Assembly (NCBI GenBank): GCA_021740125.1
Contig: JAIPAJ010000015.1
Span: 1 to 35,729 of the forward strand
DNA: 35,729 nucleotides
From: Leadbetterella sp.
Lineage (GTDB): Bacteria; Bacteroidota; Bacteroidia; Cytophagales; Spirosomataceae
Reading direction: 5' to 3'
Part shown: in pieces, positions 8,090 to 17,627 of the stretch
Numbering within the stretch: position 1 is the stretch's first letter
Layout: the number at the start of each line of letters is the position of its first letter
Notes under the pieces: generated by a model
The model's input: only the letters and a program-made list of their open reading frames with translations
The model's database searches: none
What the model was told of the DNA's origin: nothing
Translations under genes and position numbers: made by a program

Positions 8090-11000
8090 ATGGCAGAAGA
8101 AAAAATGATGCGACTTAGCCAAGCGGCCAAGAAACTTAACGTAGGTACAATTACCATTATTGAGATTCTCAGCTCAAAAGGGCATCGTATTGATAATAAT
8201 CCCAACGCCAAACTTTCATTTGACTTACTTGAGGTTTTATCAAAAGAGCTACATGCCCCCGAGCTTCTAAGTGAAATGGGTGGCGGTTCTACTTCAGTTT
8301 CACCATCTGAATCATCGTCACCAGCCAAATCTAGTGAAGAAATCTTGTATTTCAGAGAAGAACCTGAAGAGCCTGAAATAATCAAAATAGAACACAACCT
8401 CCAAGGACCTAAAGTTCTGGGAAAAATAGACCTAAACAGCAAAGGACCTGCCAAAATTGTTCCTATCGATTTTGAACCTGAGGCAATAAAAGAAGAACCG
8501 AAAGTTGAAATAAAACCAGAGCCAGTTATACCAATTGTGGTAGATAAGCCTGTCGAGGTTGTTCCAATTATAATTGAAGAAAAACCAGCACCAGTGGTTG
8601 AATTTAAACCAATCGAAGTTGTTAAACCTGTTGAAGTTGTACCTGAGGTTGTACCTGAGGTTGTTATTGTAAAAGAGGAGCCAAAAGTAGAACCTAAGGT
8701 AGAGGAACAGAAAGTTGAGATTAAAGAAGAAAAACCAAAAGCACCGGTTTTAGCTGAAATAATTGATGAGGTATTTGAGGAAATAGAAGAAACCCCAAAA
8801 CCTAAAATAGTTGTAGAAGAAGATAAAATCGATGAAATCCTACCTCCAAAGCTCATTAAAGCCCAAGGAGATAAGCTTCAAGGATTGAAGGTTTTAGGCA
8901 AAATTGAACTTCCTGTTGAGCGTAAGCCGCTCACCAAAGAGGAGCTCAAGCAAAAACGTAAAAGAAAAAGAGTAATAGTTGGTGGTGAAAAAGTAGGTGA
9001 TACTACGAAGTCGAATTTTGAAAACTTCAGAAAAGATCCAAAGGCAGTTGGACCCAATAGACCGCATACGCCAAATACTCCTAATACTCCTAATACAGGT
9101 GCACCTAAACCACCATTTAGTGGAGTTGGAGCTAATACAGATAACAAACCGTCTACTACAGCTCCTAACCAAAACCAAGGTGGCGGCGGAAACACTGGAG
9201 GTAAGAAAGACTTCAAAAAAGGCGGAAATAGAAAAGAAACGGTGTCTCAAGATGATGTAAAGGACAACATCAAGACTACCATGTCTAAATTGCAAAATAA
9301 AGGCAACGAGTTTGGCTCTAAGTATCGTAAAGAAAAACGTAGAAACCGTGCCGAGGCTCAGGACGCATTAGATCAACAAGAATTGGAGGAAAGCGGTACC
9401 CTGAAAGTAACTGAATTCATTTCGGCTTCAGAGTTGGCCTCATTGATGAATGTTACTGTAACAGAAGTAATTGCAAGCTGTATGAAAATGGGTATTTTCG
9501 CTTCAATCAACCAAAGATTGGATGCAGAAACCATTCAAATGATTGCTCTTGAATTTAATTTTGACGTAGAATTTATTTCTGCAGAAGAAGAAGTTTCTTT
9601 TGATACCGAAATAATGGTTGATAAAGAAGAAGACTTGATTCACCGTGCTCCAATCGTAACTATAATGGGACACGTTGACCACGGTAAAACTTCATTACTT
9701 GACTATATCAGAAGATCTAAAGTAGCCTCTGGTGAAGCCGGAGGAATCACGCAGCACATCGGAGCTTATTCTGTAACTATAAAAGAAGGAGAAAATAAAG
9801 GGAAATCTATAACCTTCCTTGATACGCCTGGTCACGAGGCATTTACAGCCATGAGAGCCAGAGGAGCCAAAGTCACTGACGTTGTAATCATTGTAATATC
9901 TGCCGACGATAGTGTGATGCCTCAGACCAAAGAGGCCATCAACCATGCTCAAAACGCTGGAGTTCCTATCGTATTTGCATTCAATAAAATAGATAAACCA
10001 AATGCCAATCCTGCTAAAATCAGAGAAGATTTGGCCAAGGAAAATATTTTGGTGGAAAGCTGGGGTGGTAAATACCAAGAGCAAGAAGTATCTGCAAAAT
10101 CTGGAATCGGTATAGATGAATTATTGGATAAAGTTTTATTGGAAGCTGAATTGCTTGAACTTAAAGCAAATCCGAACAGAAACTCATTTGGAACGGTCAT
10201 AGAAGCCTCACTTGACAAAGGTCGAGGTTATGTATCTACGATATTGGTAGAAAACGGAACACTAAAAATTGGAGATATCATGTTGGCCGGACAATACTTT
10301 GGCAGAGTTAAAGCCTTAGTAAACTCCTTAGGTGAGAGAGTAAAAGAAGCTGGACCTTCACAACCTGTACAGATATTGGGCCTACCAGGTGCACCACAAG
10401 CGGGCGACAAGTTCAATATCATGGAGTCAGATAGAGAGGCTCGTGAAATTGCCAACAAACGTGAGCAACTTAACCGTGAGATGAGCATCAGAGCCAAGAA
10501 ACACATCACATTGGATGAAATTGGTAGAAGAAAAGCAATTGGAACATTTAAAGAACTTAACGTTATTGTTAAAGGTGACGTGGATGGTTCAGTTGAGGCC
10601 TTGTCTGATTCATTATTGAAACTATCAACAGATGAAGTTCAAGTAAATATTGTACATAAAGCGGTAGGTCAAATATCTGAGTCTGACGTTACACTAGCTT
10701 CTGCAGCTGATGCTATCGTTATCGGTTTCCAGGTGAGACCTTCAAACAATGCAAGAAAAATAGCCGACTCCGAGCAAATCGAAATCAGACTATATTCTAT
10801 CATCTATGACGCCATCAATGAAATAAAAGCGGCCATGGAAGGTATGTTGGCTCCGAAAGAAGAAGAGGTAGTGACAGGAAATATTCAAGTCAGAGAAGTA
10901 TTCAAAATCAGCAAGGTAGGTACAATTGCGGGATGTTATGTAACTGACGGTTATGTGAAACGTAACAATAAAGTGAGAATAATCCGTGAAGGTATAGTGG

Positions 11001-11161
11001 TTCATGAAGGTGAGATCGCCCAGTTGAAACGTTTCAAAGACGATGTAGCTGAAGTGAAAAATGGCTATGAATGTGGATTGAGTATCAAAAACTTTAATGA
11101 TATCATGATGGATGACATCATTGAAAGTTTTGAAATAAGAGAACTTAAAAGAACCTTGTAA
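8090..11161 (+). CDS. infB: Translation initiation factor IF-2
   Basis: 1023 residues. It is a GTPase that places initiator tRNA on the ribosome. An N-terminal IF2_N helical domain ([20 protein letters not shown]) is followed by a long low-complexity linker (about residues 65-400). The linker is rich in E/K/P/V and then N/G/T, with two short in-frame tandem repeats. A second IF2_N-like segment is at [20 protein letters not shown]. The G domain starts near residue 520 with [17 protein letters not shown] (G1), [10 protein letters not shown] (G2), DTPGHEAF (G3) and FNKIDKPNA (G4). Domains II, III and IV reach the C-terminus. Length is within the family's range, the variation being in the linker. 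A terminator follows. Confidence 0.97.
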   Translation: MAEEKMMRLSQAAKKLNVGTITIIEILSSKGHRIDNNPNAKLSFDLLEVLSKELHAPELLSEMGGGSTSVSPSESSSPAKSSEEILYFREEPEEPEIIKIEHNLQGPKVLGKIDLNSKGPAKIVPIDFEPEAIKEEPKVEIKPEPVIPIVVDKPVEVVPIIIEEKPAPVVEFKPIEVVKPVEVVPEVVPEVVIVKEEPKVEPKVEEQKVEIKEEKPKAPVLAEIIDEVFEEIEETPKPKIVVEEDKIDEILPPKLIKAQGDKLQGLKVLGKIELPVERKPLTKEELKQKRKRKRVIVGGEKVGDTTKSNFENFRKDPKAVGPNRPHTPNTPNTPNTGAPKPPFSGVGANTDNKPSTTAPNQNQGGGGNTGGKKDFKKGGNRKETVSQDDVKDNIKTTMSKLQNKGNEFGSKYRKEKRRNRAEAQDALDQQELEESGTLKVTEFISASELASLMNVTVTEVIASCMKMGIFASINQRLDAETIQMIALEFNFDVEFISAEEEVSFDTEIMVDKEEDLIHRAPIVTIMGHVDHGKTSLLDYIRRSKVASGEAGGITQHIGAYSVTIKEGENKGKSITFLDTPGHEAFTAMRARGAKVTDVVIIVISADDSVMPQTKEAINHAQNAGVPIVFAFNKIDKPNANPAKIREDLAKENILVESWGGKYQEQEVSAKSGIGIDELLDKVLLEAELLELKANPNRNSFGTVIEASLDKGRGYVSTILVENGTLKIGDIMLAGQYFGRVKALVNSLGERVKEAGPSQPVQILGLPGAPQAGDKFNIMESDREAREIANKREQLNREMSIRAKKHITLDEIGRRKAIGTFKELNVIVKGDVDGSVEALSDSLLKLSTDEVQVNIVHKAVGQISESDVTLASAADAIVIGFQVRPSNNARKIADSEQIEIRLYSIIYDAINEIKAAMEGMLAPKEEEVVTGNIQVREVFKISKVGTIAGCYVTDGYVKRNNKVRIIREGIVVHEGEIAQLKRFKDDVAEVKNGYECGLSIKNFNDIMMDDIIESFEIRELKRTL
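8636..8659 (+). repeat. 12-bp tandem duplication in infB linker
   Basis: GTTGTACCTGAG occurs twice in a row and is followed by a partial GTTGTT. It encodes V-V-P-E twice in the unstructured linker of IF-2, so expansion or contraction would stay in frame. Confidence 0.8.
9074..9096 (+). repeat. 9-bp tandem repeat in infB linker
   Basis: AATACTCCT occurs twice, followed by a partial AATAC. It encodes the N-T-P repeats in the flexible part of IF-2 and is likely length-variable between strains. Confidence 0.8.
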
Positions 11162-11170
11162 ATAAAATTG

Positions 11171-11193
11171 AGAAAGCCTTTCGGGGCTTTTTT
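11171..11193 (+). terminator. Intrinsic terminator after infB
   Basis: AGAAAGCC pairs with GGCTTTTT around a six-base loop (TTTCGG) and is followed by T residues. It starts 10 bases after the infB stop and ends the rimP-nusA-infB operon. Confidence 0.85.
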
Positions 11194-11243
11194 AATATAA
11201 AATTATTTTCATTATTTTCTGAAAATATAATATAAATAATAAA

Positions 11244-11276
11244 TTTGGAATTTACAAAATAATATTTTTATTTTTG
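11244..11276 (+). promoter_or_regulatory. Bacteroidota-type promoter for the O-methyltransferase operon
   Basis: TTTG (11244-11247), 21 bases, then TATTTTTG (11269-11276) matches the Bacteroidota sigma consensus TTTG-N19-21-TAnnTTTG at both boxes and in spacing. The downstream ATG is only 7 bases after the -7 box, so transcription should start at or within a few bases of the start codon. Confidence 0.65.
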
Positions 11277-11283
11277 CATATAG

Positions 11284-11925
11284 ATGAATGCAGCAGATGA
11301 GACGTTGTACGAATATTGTGAAAATCACAGCAGCAATGAACCCGAGGTTTTAAGGCAAATAAGTAGAGATACTCATGCCAATTTACTAAAACCCAGGATG
11401 CTATCTGGTCATTTGCAAGGAAGGTTACTTTCAATGATTTCGCAAATTCTCCAACCTAAAAGTGTTCTTGAGATTGGAACTTTTGTTGGTTACTCGGCCA
11501 TTTGCTTGGCAGAAGGTTTAGCGGAAAATGGTCGATTAATTACCATTGAAGCAAATGAGGAATTTGAAACAAGGATAAAAAGTAATATAAACTTGGCGGG
11601 TCTAAATGATAAAATAGACCTAAAAATTGGCAATGCTTTGGAAGTGATACCAAAATTGGATCTTAAGTTTGATTTAGTTTTTATTGATGCAGATAAGTTA
11701 AACTATATCAACTATTATGATTTAGTAATTGAAAAACTTAACATTGGAGGCTTAATAATAAGTGACAATGTACTTTGGGATGGTAAAGTATTGGACATAT
11801 CCAAAAACGATGCGACTACCAAGTTACTAAGAGCATTCAATGTACATGTCCAAAATGATAACAGAACTAATAAAGTGCTATTACCCATAAGAGACGGATT
11901 ATTTGTCTCCAGAAAAATAAAATGA
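11284..11925 (+). CDS. O-methyltransferase, class I SAM-dependent (caffeoyl-CoA OMT-like)
   Basis: 213 residues, soluble. It transfers a methyl group from S-adenosylmethionine to a hydroxyl of an unknown acceptor. The SAM-binding motif is VLEIGTFVGYSAICLAEGL (about residues 60-78), followed by LITIEANEEFE and the metal-binding aspartate region FDLVFIDADKLNYINYY with GGLIISDNVLWDG. This is the cation-dependent family that includes bacterial homologues of catechol and caffeoyl-CoA methyltransferases. It is the first gene of a four-gene unit; its stop overlaps the next start as ATGA. No clear ribosome binding site and a promoter very close to the ATG are notable. Confidence 0.9.
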   Translation: MNAADETLYEYCENHSSNEPEVLRQISRDTHANLLKPRMLSGHLQGRLLSMISQILQPKSVLEIGTFVGYSAICLAEGLAENGRLITIEANEEFETRIKSNINLAGLNDKIDLKIGNALEVIPKLDLKFDLVFIDADKLNYINYYDLVIEKLNIGGLIISDNVLWDGKVLDISKNDATTKLLRAFNVHVQNDNRTNKVLLPIRDGLFVSRKIK

Positions 11926-14201
11926 AAATGAAAAAAATTTTAGCTTTCTTATTGATCTACCCTATCTTTTTCTTGGCTATTGCCCAAACACAAGTGAGTA
12001 TTCCAGAAGCTCCTAAAAAAGTGGAATTTGCAAACATTCTCATTGAGCTGAACCCAGAGGCTTTAAAAGCTTTAAATGCCGAAATCACCTCCTTGCTAAC
12101 TCCTCAAAACAAGTTTCTTGAACAAAAACTGGAAAGAATGCAATGGTATTTCCCAATCATTGAGAAAATATTAGAAGAAGAAGATATTCCCGAGGACATG
12201 AAGTATATAGCTGTTTTGGAAAGTTCTTTACTTCCTGAGGCTATTTCTAGTTCAAATGCCGTCGGATTTTGGCAGTTCAAAGAAGCCACAGCGAAAGAAG
12301 TTGGCCTAAAAGTAGATAACAAGCAAGATGATAGGAAAAACGTATTTCTTTCAACGAAAGCTGCTGCTTTATACCTTAAACGTCACAATCTCATTTTCAA
12401 AAACTGGCTTTCATGTATGATGGCTTACAACATGGGTGTTGAAGGTGCTTCGGATAAAATAAATCCAGAATGGTCATTTGCAAGTGAAGTCAAATTTGAT
12501 GAAAACACCGATCCCTATTTAATTAAAGCCCTCGCTCACAGAATAGCTTTCGAACATCGTTTAAATAGACTCAAAGATTCTCCAAAAAAATTCGTAGAAT
12601 ATGCAACGAAAGGCAAATCTCTGGCCGAAATAGCTGTTGAGCTTACGATAGATATTACCGAACTTCGTAAATATAATCCATGGTTATATGCCCCAAACAT
12701 TCCTGAAGACAAACCCTACAAAGTACTCGTTCTTTCACGAATTGAAGATGTTGAAGAAATAACCAATAAGATACAAAAAAGAGTTGATGCCAATAAAATT
12801 GATGTGGGTTTTCCCCAACTTAAAAGAATCACCATGGTTTCAACCTCGCCAGATGACCCTGTATATTATGAAATAAATGGAAAAAAGGGAATTTTGGCTC
12901 AATCTGGCGAAGAAGTAGCACAGTTGTCTACAAAAGCTAAAATGAAAATCGGGAAATTTTTGTCATATAATGACATGACAGACAAAGACTTAACCAAAGA
13001 AGGCAGTATTTACTATTTACAGAAGAAAAGCAAGAAAGCGGCCACACAATTCCATACTGTGCACGGAGAACAAACACTCTGGGATGTCTCTCAAATATAT
13101 GGTGTGGGATTAAAATATCTTCTGAAGTACAACCGAATGAAAAAATCGGAAAGATTACAACCGGGAAGAGTTATTTGGTTACAAAAAACTAGACCAAAAA
13201 ATGAGCCAATTGAAGTTATTAAAGAGGCAATAGAAGAGGAAGATAAATTGCCTATTAGAGAAGATTACACAAAAAAAGAAGAAGTGGTATTCAATGTACC
13301 TCCTGTGATTAAAGAGAAAACCGAAGTTATAGAAAAACCGAAAGAAATAATAAAAGAAACACCGAAGGAAATTAAAACTGAAACCGTTGTAGATAGTCCA
13401 AAAACTGAAGTATCAAAGAAATCAGAAATTGTTAAAACTGAAAAACCAATTGTTGACACTAAATCTGATGGTCTTAAAGTCAATGACGACTTATTTGTAC
13501 CAAAGAATACATCGGTCACCAAACCTCCAATAGTGACAACAAGTGAGACTAAATCTACTACAAAAGTTGTCAATACAAAACACATGGTAAAACCTAGTGA
13601 AACGATGTTTTCGATTGCCAAACGTTACAATTTATCAGTAGATGAGCTACGCAAAATGAACAATATGAGCAGCACAGCTACATTAAAAGCCAATCAATTA
13701 TTGACTATTGGCACATCCACGATTGTTACAAAAGACGAGGGAATAGCTAAAACACCAGCAAAAAAGCCAATTTCTGATGAACCGATTGGTGAGGAGGAAT
13801 TGGTAAAACCTAAGCCAATTGTAAAAGATCCAGTTGCCACAAAGCCTCAAACCCACGTGGTGAGTTTTGGTGAGACGCTTTTCAGTATTTCTAAAAAATA
13901 TGACGTTTCAGTTTCTCAAATTAAAGAATGGAACAACATAACTGGAAATAGTATAAATTCAGGTCAGAGCTTGGTGGTTTCGAACAAAAAAACATCTAGT
14001 GCAGTAATTGGCAAAGAGTCTGTTAAGGAGGCCAAAAAACCAGCAAGTAATTCAGGTAGTACATCTCATACAGTGACTAGAGGAGAAACATTATATAGTA
14101 TTTCTAAAAAATATGATGTTAGCGTAAATGACATAAAGAAATGGAACAACATGGCAGATAGCGAAATCATGGTTGGTTCAAAAATTATTATAAAGAAATG
14201 A
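11922..14201 (+). CDS. MltD-like membrane/periplasmic lytic transglycosylase with four LysM domains
   Basis: 759 residues. It cleaves peptidoglycan glycan strands with 1,6-anhydro product formation, in the periplasm. Signal peptide: [19 protein letters not shown]. The SLT domain (about residues 80-200) has the catalytic glutamate in [20 protein letters not shown], then [12 protein letters not shown] and [10 protein letters not shown]. Four LysM peptidoglycan-binding modules follow: about 385-425 ([20 protein letters not shown]), 548-590 ([20 protein letters not shown]), 643-685 ([20 protein letters not shown]) and 715-758 ([20 protein letters not shown]). K/E/P/T-rich linkers separate the modules. 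The last two are near copies, suggesting recent internal duplication. It overlaps both neighbours by four bases (ATGA), implying coupled translation. Confidence 0.92.
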   Translation: MKMKKILAFLLIYPIFFLAIAQTQVSIPEAPKKVEFANILIELNPEALKALNAEITSLLTPQNKFLEQKLERMQWYFPIIEKILEEEDIPEDMKYIAVLESSLLPEAISSSNAVGFWQFKEATAKEVGLKVDNKQDDRKNVFLSTKAAALYLKRHNLIFKNWLSCMMAYNMGVEGASDKINPEWSFASEVKFDENTDPYLIKALAHRIAFEHRLNRLKDSPKKFVEYATKGKSLAEIAVELTIDITELRKYNPWLYAPNIPEDKPYKVLVLSRIEDVEEITNKIQKRVDANKIDVGFPQLKRITMVSTSPDDPVYYEINGKKGILAQSGEEVAQLSTKAKMKIGKFLSYNDMTDKDLTKEGSIYYLQKKSKKAATQFHTVHGEQTLWDVSQIYGVGLKYLLKYNRMKKSERLQPGRVIWLQKTRPKNEPIEVIKEAIEEEDKLPIREDYTKKEEVVFNVPPVIKEKTEVIEKPKEIIKETPKEIKTETVVDSPKTEVSKKSEIVKTEKPIVDTKSDGLKVNDDLFVPKNTSVTKPPIVTTSETKSTTKVVNTKHMVKPSETMFSIAKRYNLSVDELRKMNNMSSTATLKANQLLTIGTSTIVTKDEGIAKTPAKKPISDEPIGEEELVKPKPIVKDPVATKPQTHVVSFGETLFSISKKYDVSVSQIKEWNNITGNSINSGQSLVVSNKKTSSAVIGKESVKEAKKPASNSGSTSHTVTRGETLYSISKKYDVSVNDIKKWNNMADSEIMVGSKIIIKK

Positions 14202-14767
14202 TCTTAATAGAAGACACCTGCATAAGTGATGACGTTGCTGAAAAGTTTTTTGTATGTGACATAGAAAAATGCAAAGGTGCTTGTTGTGTTGAAGGAGATC
14301 TTGGGGCTCCGCTAGAGGATGTTGAGTTACCCATTCTCGAGGAAATTTACGAAAAAATAAAACCCTATTTATCTCCAGAAGGCATAAAAGCAATCGAAGA
14401 ACAGGGTAAATACATTAAGGATTGGGAAGGTGACTATTCTACCACGACAATTGATGAAAAAGAGTGTGCTTATGCCGTTTATGACAAAAAAGGAATCTTG
14501 CAATGTGGCATTGAACAAGCTTATAACGACGGAGTTGTGGATTTCAAAAAACCAATTTCTTGCCATTTATACCCCATCAGAATCACAAAGTACGAAAGCT
14601 ACCATGCAATAAACTATGACCGGTGGAGCATCTGCTCTGACGCCTGTGCTTTGGGCGATAAACTAGGGGTTGAAGTTTATAAATTTTTGAAAGAGCCCCT
14701 TATAAGGGCCTACGGTGAAAAGTGGTACCATCAACTGGTCAAAGAAATCGAAGATGCAAAGCTTTGA
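14198..14767 (+). CDS. DUF3109 family cysteine-rich protein
   Basis: 189 residues, no signal peptide, so probably cytosolic. The protein has ten cysteines: 8, 20, 25, 29, 30, 90, 103, 122, 146 and 150. The cluster C-x4-C-x3-CC ([17 protein letters not shown]) and the later [11 protein letters not shown] and ICSDAC groups are conserved marks of DUF3109, and such clusters usually bind a metal or iron-sulfur centre (inference). Function is unknown. The start codon overlaps the stop of the transglycosylase gene as ATGA, and its 3' end overlaps the next gene by 14 bp, so it belongs to the same operon. Confidence 0.88.
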   Translation: MILIEDTCISDDVAEKFFVCDIEKCKGACCVEGDLGAPLEDVELPILEEIYEKIKPYLSPEGIKAIEEQGKYIKDWEGDYSTTTIDEKECAYAVYDKKGILQCGIEQAYNDGVVDFKKPISCHLYPIRITKYESYHAINYDRWSICSDACALGDKLGVEVYKFLKEPLIRAYGEKWYHQLVKEIEDAKL

Positions 14768-15071
14768 GGAGGTATATGAGGTTGTAAAACTAATACCAAA
14801 AGGCAAAGTGACCAGTTATGGAGCCATTGCCAAATATTTAAATACCGGTGCAAGGCTAGTGGGATGGGCTATGAATGCTGCCCATGGCCTTCAAGATGTT
14901 CCCGCTCATCGGGTAGTAAATCGCAACGGTTTACTAACAGGAAAACTCCACTTTGAAAGCCCAACACGGATGCAAGAACTTTTAGAAATAGAAGGAATAG
15001 AAATAATTGCTGACAAGATTCAAAATTTCTCCAAAATCTATTGGGATCCCCAAATTGAACTCTCACTTTAG
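14754..15071 (+). CDS. Alkyltransferase-like (ATL) DNA-binding protein, MGMT family
   Basis: 105 residues from ATG 14754 ([11 protein letters not shown]). An upstream in-frame start at 14715 would deepen the overlap with the preceding gene and adds residues absent from the family. It is the C-terminal DNA-binding domain of O6-alkylguanine methyltransferases: [14 protein letters not shown] (Tyr22), [12 protein letters not shown] (arginine finger Arg34) and, at residues 50-53, PAHR in place of the catalytic PCHR. The cysteine acceptor is alanine, so the protein should recognise O6-alkylguanine without repairing it and hand the lesion to nucleotide excision repair, as known for ATL proteins. It is the last gene of the operon. 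Confidence 0.9.
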   Translation: MQSFEEVYEVVKLIPKGKVTSYGAIAKYLNTGARLVGWAMNAAHGLQDVPAHRVVNRNGLLTGKLHFESPTRMQELLEIEGIEIIADKIQNFSKIYWDPQIELSL

Positions 15072-15233
15072 ATAGAGTTTTTGTAATATTTTTATTTAAA
15101 ATATTATTATTTACACAAATGCTATATCCTTCATACCATCAAAAAAGAAGTTTATTTAAATAATTTAAAATTTTAAGATAAAATAGTATCTTTACACAGA
15201 ATAAAATTCTGAAATCATCAATCAAACAAATCA

Positions 15234-15704
15234 ATGGCTGTCGGTAAATTAGATCAAATTGATCACAAACTTTTAGAAATACTCCAGAGCAACGGAAAAA
15301 TAACAAACGCTCAACTTTCCAAAGAAATTGGACTTTCTCCTGCACCAACTTTGGAAAGGGTAAAAAAACTTGAAAACACAGGTATTATTGAAAGCTATCA
15401 TGCTCAAATAGATAGAGAAAAAGTGGGCTTAGGTGTGATGACTTTTGTTCAAGTTACATTGTCTGGTCACCGAAAATCTATTACGGAGTCTTTCGTAAAA
15501 ACGATAGAAGCTGTACCCGAAATCATTGAATGTCATCACGTTACAGGATCTTGCGATTTCTTACTGAAAGTAATAGCGAGAGACATAGCATCCTATCAGA
15601 CATTAATAATGGAAACAATAAATGAAATTGAAGTAGTGGCTAGCACGCAAACTATGGTCATATTGTCAACTTTCAAAAATACGAAAGTTCTTCCTATTCC
15701 TTGA
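15234..15704 (+). CDS. Lrp/AsnC family transcriptional regulator
   Basis: 156 residues. The N-terminal winged helix-turn-helix (LDQIDHKLLEILQSNGKITN then LSKEIGLSPAPTLERVKKLE) and a C-terminal RAM/AsnC ligand-binding domain (VMTFVQVTLSG to STQTMVILSTFK) are both complete. The VTGSCDFLLKVIARD segment is the family's effector pocket region. These proteins form dimers to octamers and respond to amino acids; the ligand and targets here are unknown. The gene stands alone, with about 160 bases upstream, and ends at a terminator shared with the convergent gene. Confidence 0.92.
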   Translation: MAVGKLDQIDHKLLEILQSNGKITNAQLSKEIGLSPAPTLERVKKLENTGIIESYHAQIDREKVGLGVMTFVQVTLSGHRKSITESFVKTIEAVPEIIECHHVTGSCDFLLKVIARDIASYQTLIMETINEIEVVASTQTMVILSTFKNTKVLPIP

Positions 15705-15726
15705 AATTAGAAGATTTTGATATACC

Positions 15727-15758
15727 AAAGGGGAAAAATCACTTTTTCCCTTTTTTTT
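15727..15758. terminator. Bidirectional terminator between Lrp-type and TPR genes
   Basis: GGGAAAAA (15731-15738) pairs perfectly with TTTTTCCC (15743-15750), loop TCAC, flanked by AAA on the left and an eight-T run on the right. The stop codon of the minus-strand gene (15739-15741) is inside the loop. Confidence 0.85.
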
Positions 15759-16959
15759 GTGCCTTTAACCTCTTGGTTAGATCTTCCAATGCTTTTTTTG
15801 CTTGCTTATACGAATTAGAATTTTTCTCTGAATTCTTCAAAACTTCGGCAAAGTATTCAACCGCTGCCTTATTTTCATTTTCTTTCAAAGCAATATTGCC
15901 CAAAGCCATATTAGAAGCAACATAGTAGCCTGATTCTTTGGTATTATTGCTCAAAGAATAATTGATACATTTTTGGTAGAAGAACTTGGCTTGCGTATCG
16001 TTATTCTTATAATTTTGGTTTATGTAACCCAAAATATAAGCTGCATATCTGCCGTCATTGTCACCATATCCATACCTTTTTTCATCCAACCTGGCCATTA
16101 ATTCGTTGGCGTAAATCTCTGCTTCGTCTAATCTTCCAAGAGCAAAACTATTGCGAGCTACAAATCTATGAAAAAATGAATTATTGGGATAGAGGGCGTG
16201 CATTTGGCGAGCCATCGTCAAAGATTTTGCAGATTGATTCTCCGCAGCGTATATTTGAATGAGAAAATACCTGGCTTCCATTCTAGAATAGAATGCATTG
16301 TTGGCTACATTTTCTAACTGCTTAATTCCCAAATTCTTATCTCCTTTCCTAAAAAAAGATAATAATGGTTTCAATGATTTATAGTTGTCATGAATCCATT
16401 TTGAATAGTAGTTGTAGACCCCATCACCAAATAACAATTCAGGATTTATATTTTCTTCTCCCCTACTGTAGTCTAGGTATTTGATGGCCTGCTTCCCAGC
16501 CCATGCTGATTTTACCCATTTTTCTCGCTCTGCATATAGTCTTCCTTTGATAGCATAGGCAGCCGAGAGAAAAAAAGCAGCCTCCTTATTCTTTTTATTT
16601 TCATCAAACATGTCGTCAGCCTTATCTATTGCCGCATCCATGTAGTTATGGCATTGCTCGTCAAAACGCTCCTGCTTTGTGTCAGGCACTATTTTCCACC
16701 ATTCATTTAACCCCAACAAAAAATCTCCGAGTGGATGTTCAGGATATTTCACTTTAAGCCATTTATATTCCTTCTCAGCCTCTGAAAAATTAAAGTTGTA
16801 CATATTGTTAACAGCGGCTGTAGTGCTAATCTGCACGCCTCTGTCGAGCAACAACATTTCAGCTTTAGGTTTTTCTTTTGAATTAAAAAAAGAAAAGAGT
16901 TGGGCTTTTGAAATGAAATGTGAACTAACAAAAAGAATAATTAAAAGGCTTTTTTTCAA
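15739..16959 (-). CDS. Secreted tetratricopeptide-repeat protein
   Basis: 406 residues. Signal peptide KKSLLIILFVSSHFISKAQ, so periplasmic or outer-membrane associated. The rest is almost all helical. TPR-like units are visible as YNFNFSEAEKEYKWLKVKYP (about 55-75), AKSLTMARQMHALYPNNSFF, LGRLDEAEIYANELMARL and, near the end, NIALKENENKAAVEYFAEVL. The C-terminus is strongly basic. TPR proteins act as scaffolds; no partner can be named. It is transcribed away from hpt, from a region with a good -7 box. Confidence 0.82.
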   Translation of the reverse strand: MKKSLLIILFVSSHFISKAQLFSFFNSKEKPKAEMLLLDRGVQISTTAAVNNMYNFNFSEAEKEYKWLKVKYPEHPLGDFLLGLNEWWKIVPDTKQERFDEQCHNYMDAAIDKADDMFDENKKNKEAAFFLSAAYAIKGRLYAEREKWVKSAWAGKQAIKYLDYSRGEENINPELLFGDGVYNYYSKWIHDNYKSLKPLLSFFRKGDKNLGIKQLENVANNAFYSRMEARYFLIQIYAAENQSAKSLTMARQMHALYPNNSFFHRFVARNSFALGRLDEAEIYANELMARLDEKRYGYGDNDGRYAAYILGYINQNYKNNDTQAKFFYQKCINYSLSNNTKESGYYVASNMALGNIALKENENKAAVEYFAEVLKNSEKNSNSYKQAKKALEDLTKRLKAQKKGKK

Positions 16960-17008
16960 TGTGTATATTTTTGTGAAAAACGAAATAGACTTACGAATAA
17001 TTGCATGA

Positions 17009-17016
17009 CAAAATTA
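17009..17016 (-). promoter_or_regulatory. Candidate -7 box for the TPR gene
   Basis: On the minus strand TAATTTTG matches TAnnTTTG. It lies about 50 bases before the TPR protein start. No clean -33 TTTG is seen at the expected spacing. Confidence 0.35.
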
Positions 17017-17093
17017 GAGAAATTTGAAATTTCATTTGCTAAAAAAAGTAATCTTAACAAAATATTATTTTATTTTACATGAAAAACTAAAAC

Positions 17094-17627
17094 ATGGTAG
17101 AGGTACTGGATTTAAAATTCAAAGAATTAATCACAAGCGAACAAATACAAGAAAGAGTAAATGATATTTCCAAAAAACTGAATGATCGTTTTCAAGGCAA
17201 AAATCCAGTATTCCTTGGCATTTTGAATGGTTCTTTTCTATTCATTGCGGATATTTTCAAAAAACTCACCATACCATGCGAAGTAAGTTTTTTAAAGATA
17301 CACTCCTACCAAAACACAGAATCAACAGGTAAAATGAAAGAACTGATAGGTTTAAATCAACCTATCGAAGGTCGACATGTGGTAATATTAGAAGATATCG
17401 TAGATACGGGTCGCACCTTAGATTTTTTAATGAAAACCTTAGAAATTCATAATCCTGCCAGTATTTCTGTTGCTACCTTACTCCACAAACCCGAGGCAAT
17501 GCTTGTGCCTATACAGCTTGATTATGTTGGATTTGAAATTCAAAACCAGTTTGTGGTAGGCTATGGTCTTGATTACAATGGATATGGAAGAAACAGCAGC
17601 TCTATATTAATCAAAGTAGATGATTGA
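17094..17627 (+). CDS. hpt: Hypoxanthine phosphoribosyltransferase
   Basis: 177 residues, cytosolic purine salvage: hypoxanthine (or guanine) plus PRPP gives IMP (GMP). The PRPP-binding signature is VVILEDIVDTGRTLDFLM (about residues 98-115) with the acidic pair E-D. FLGILNGSFLFIADI near residue 41 is the first conserved loop, and the region DYVGFEIQNQFVVGYGLDYN is the purine-binding end of the family. Length is standard. Its last 21 bases overlap the 3' end of the convergent ABC ATPase gene. Confidence 0.94.
   Translation: MVEVLDLKFKELITSEQIQERVNDISKKLNDRFQGKNPVFLGILNGSFLFIADIFKKLTIPCEVSFLKIHSYQNTESTGKMKELIGLNQPIEGRHVVILEDIVDTGRTLDFLMKTLEIHNPASISVATLLHKPEAMLVPIQLDYVGFEIQNQFVVGYGLDYNGYGRNSSSILIKVDD

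Noticed and set aside
8077-8856. 259-codon minus-strand open frame rich in Ser/Gly/Thr opposite infB
   Set aside because: It is the antisense of the E/K/P/V-rich IF-2 linker; its low-complexity composition follows from the sense codons, and infB is certain.
8878-9295. Overlapping minus-strand and alternative-plus frames opposite the IF-2 linker
   Set aside because: Shadow frames with biased composition and no domain, inside a confirmed gene.
15072-15233. Possible small RNA gene before the Lrp-type regulator
   Set aside because: AT-rich sequence with no convincing stem or terminator; only a loose TATCTTTA box near the start.
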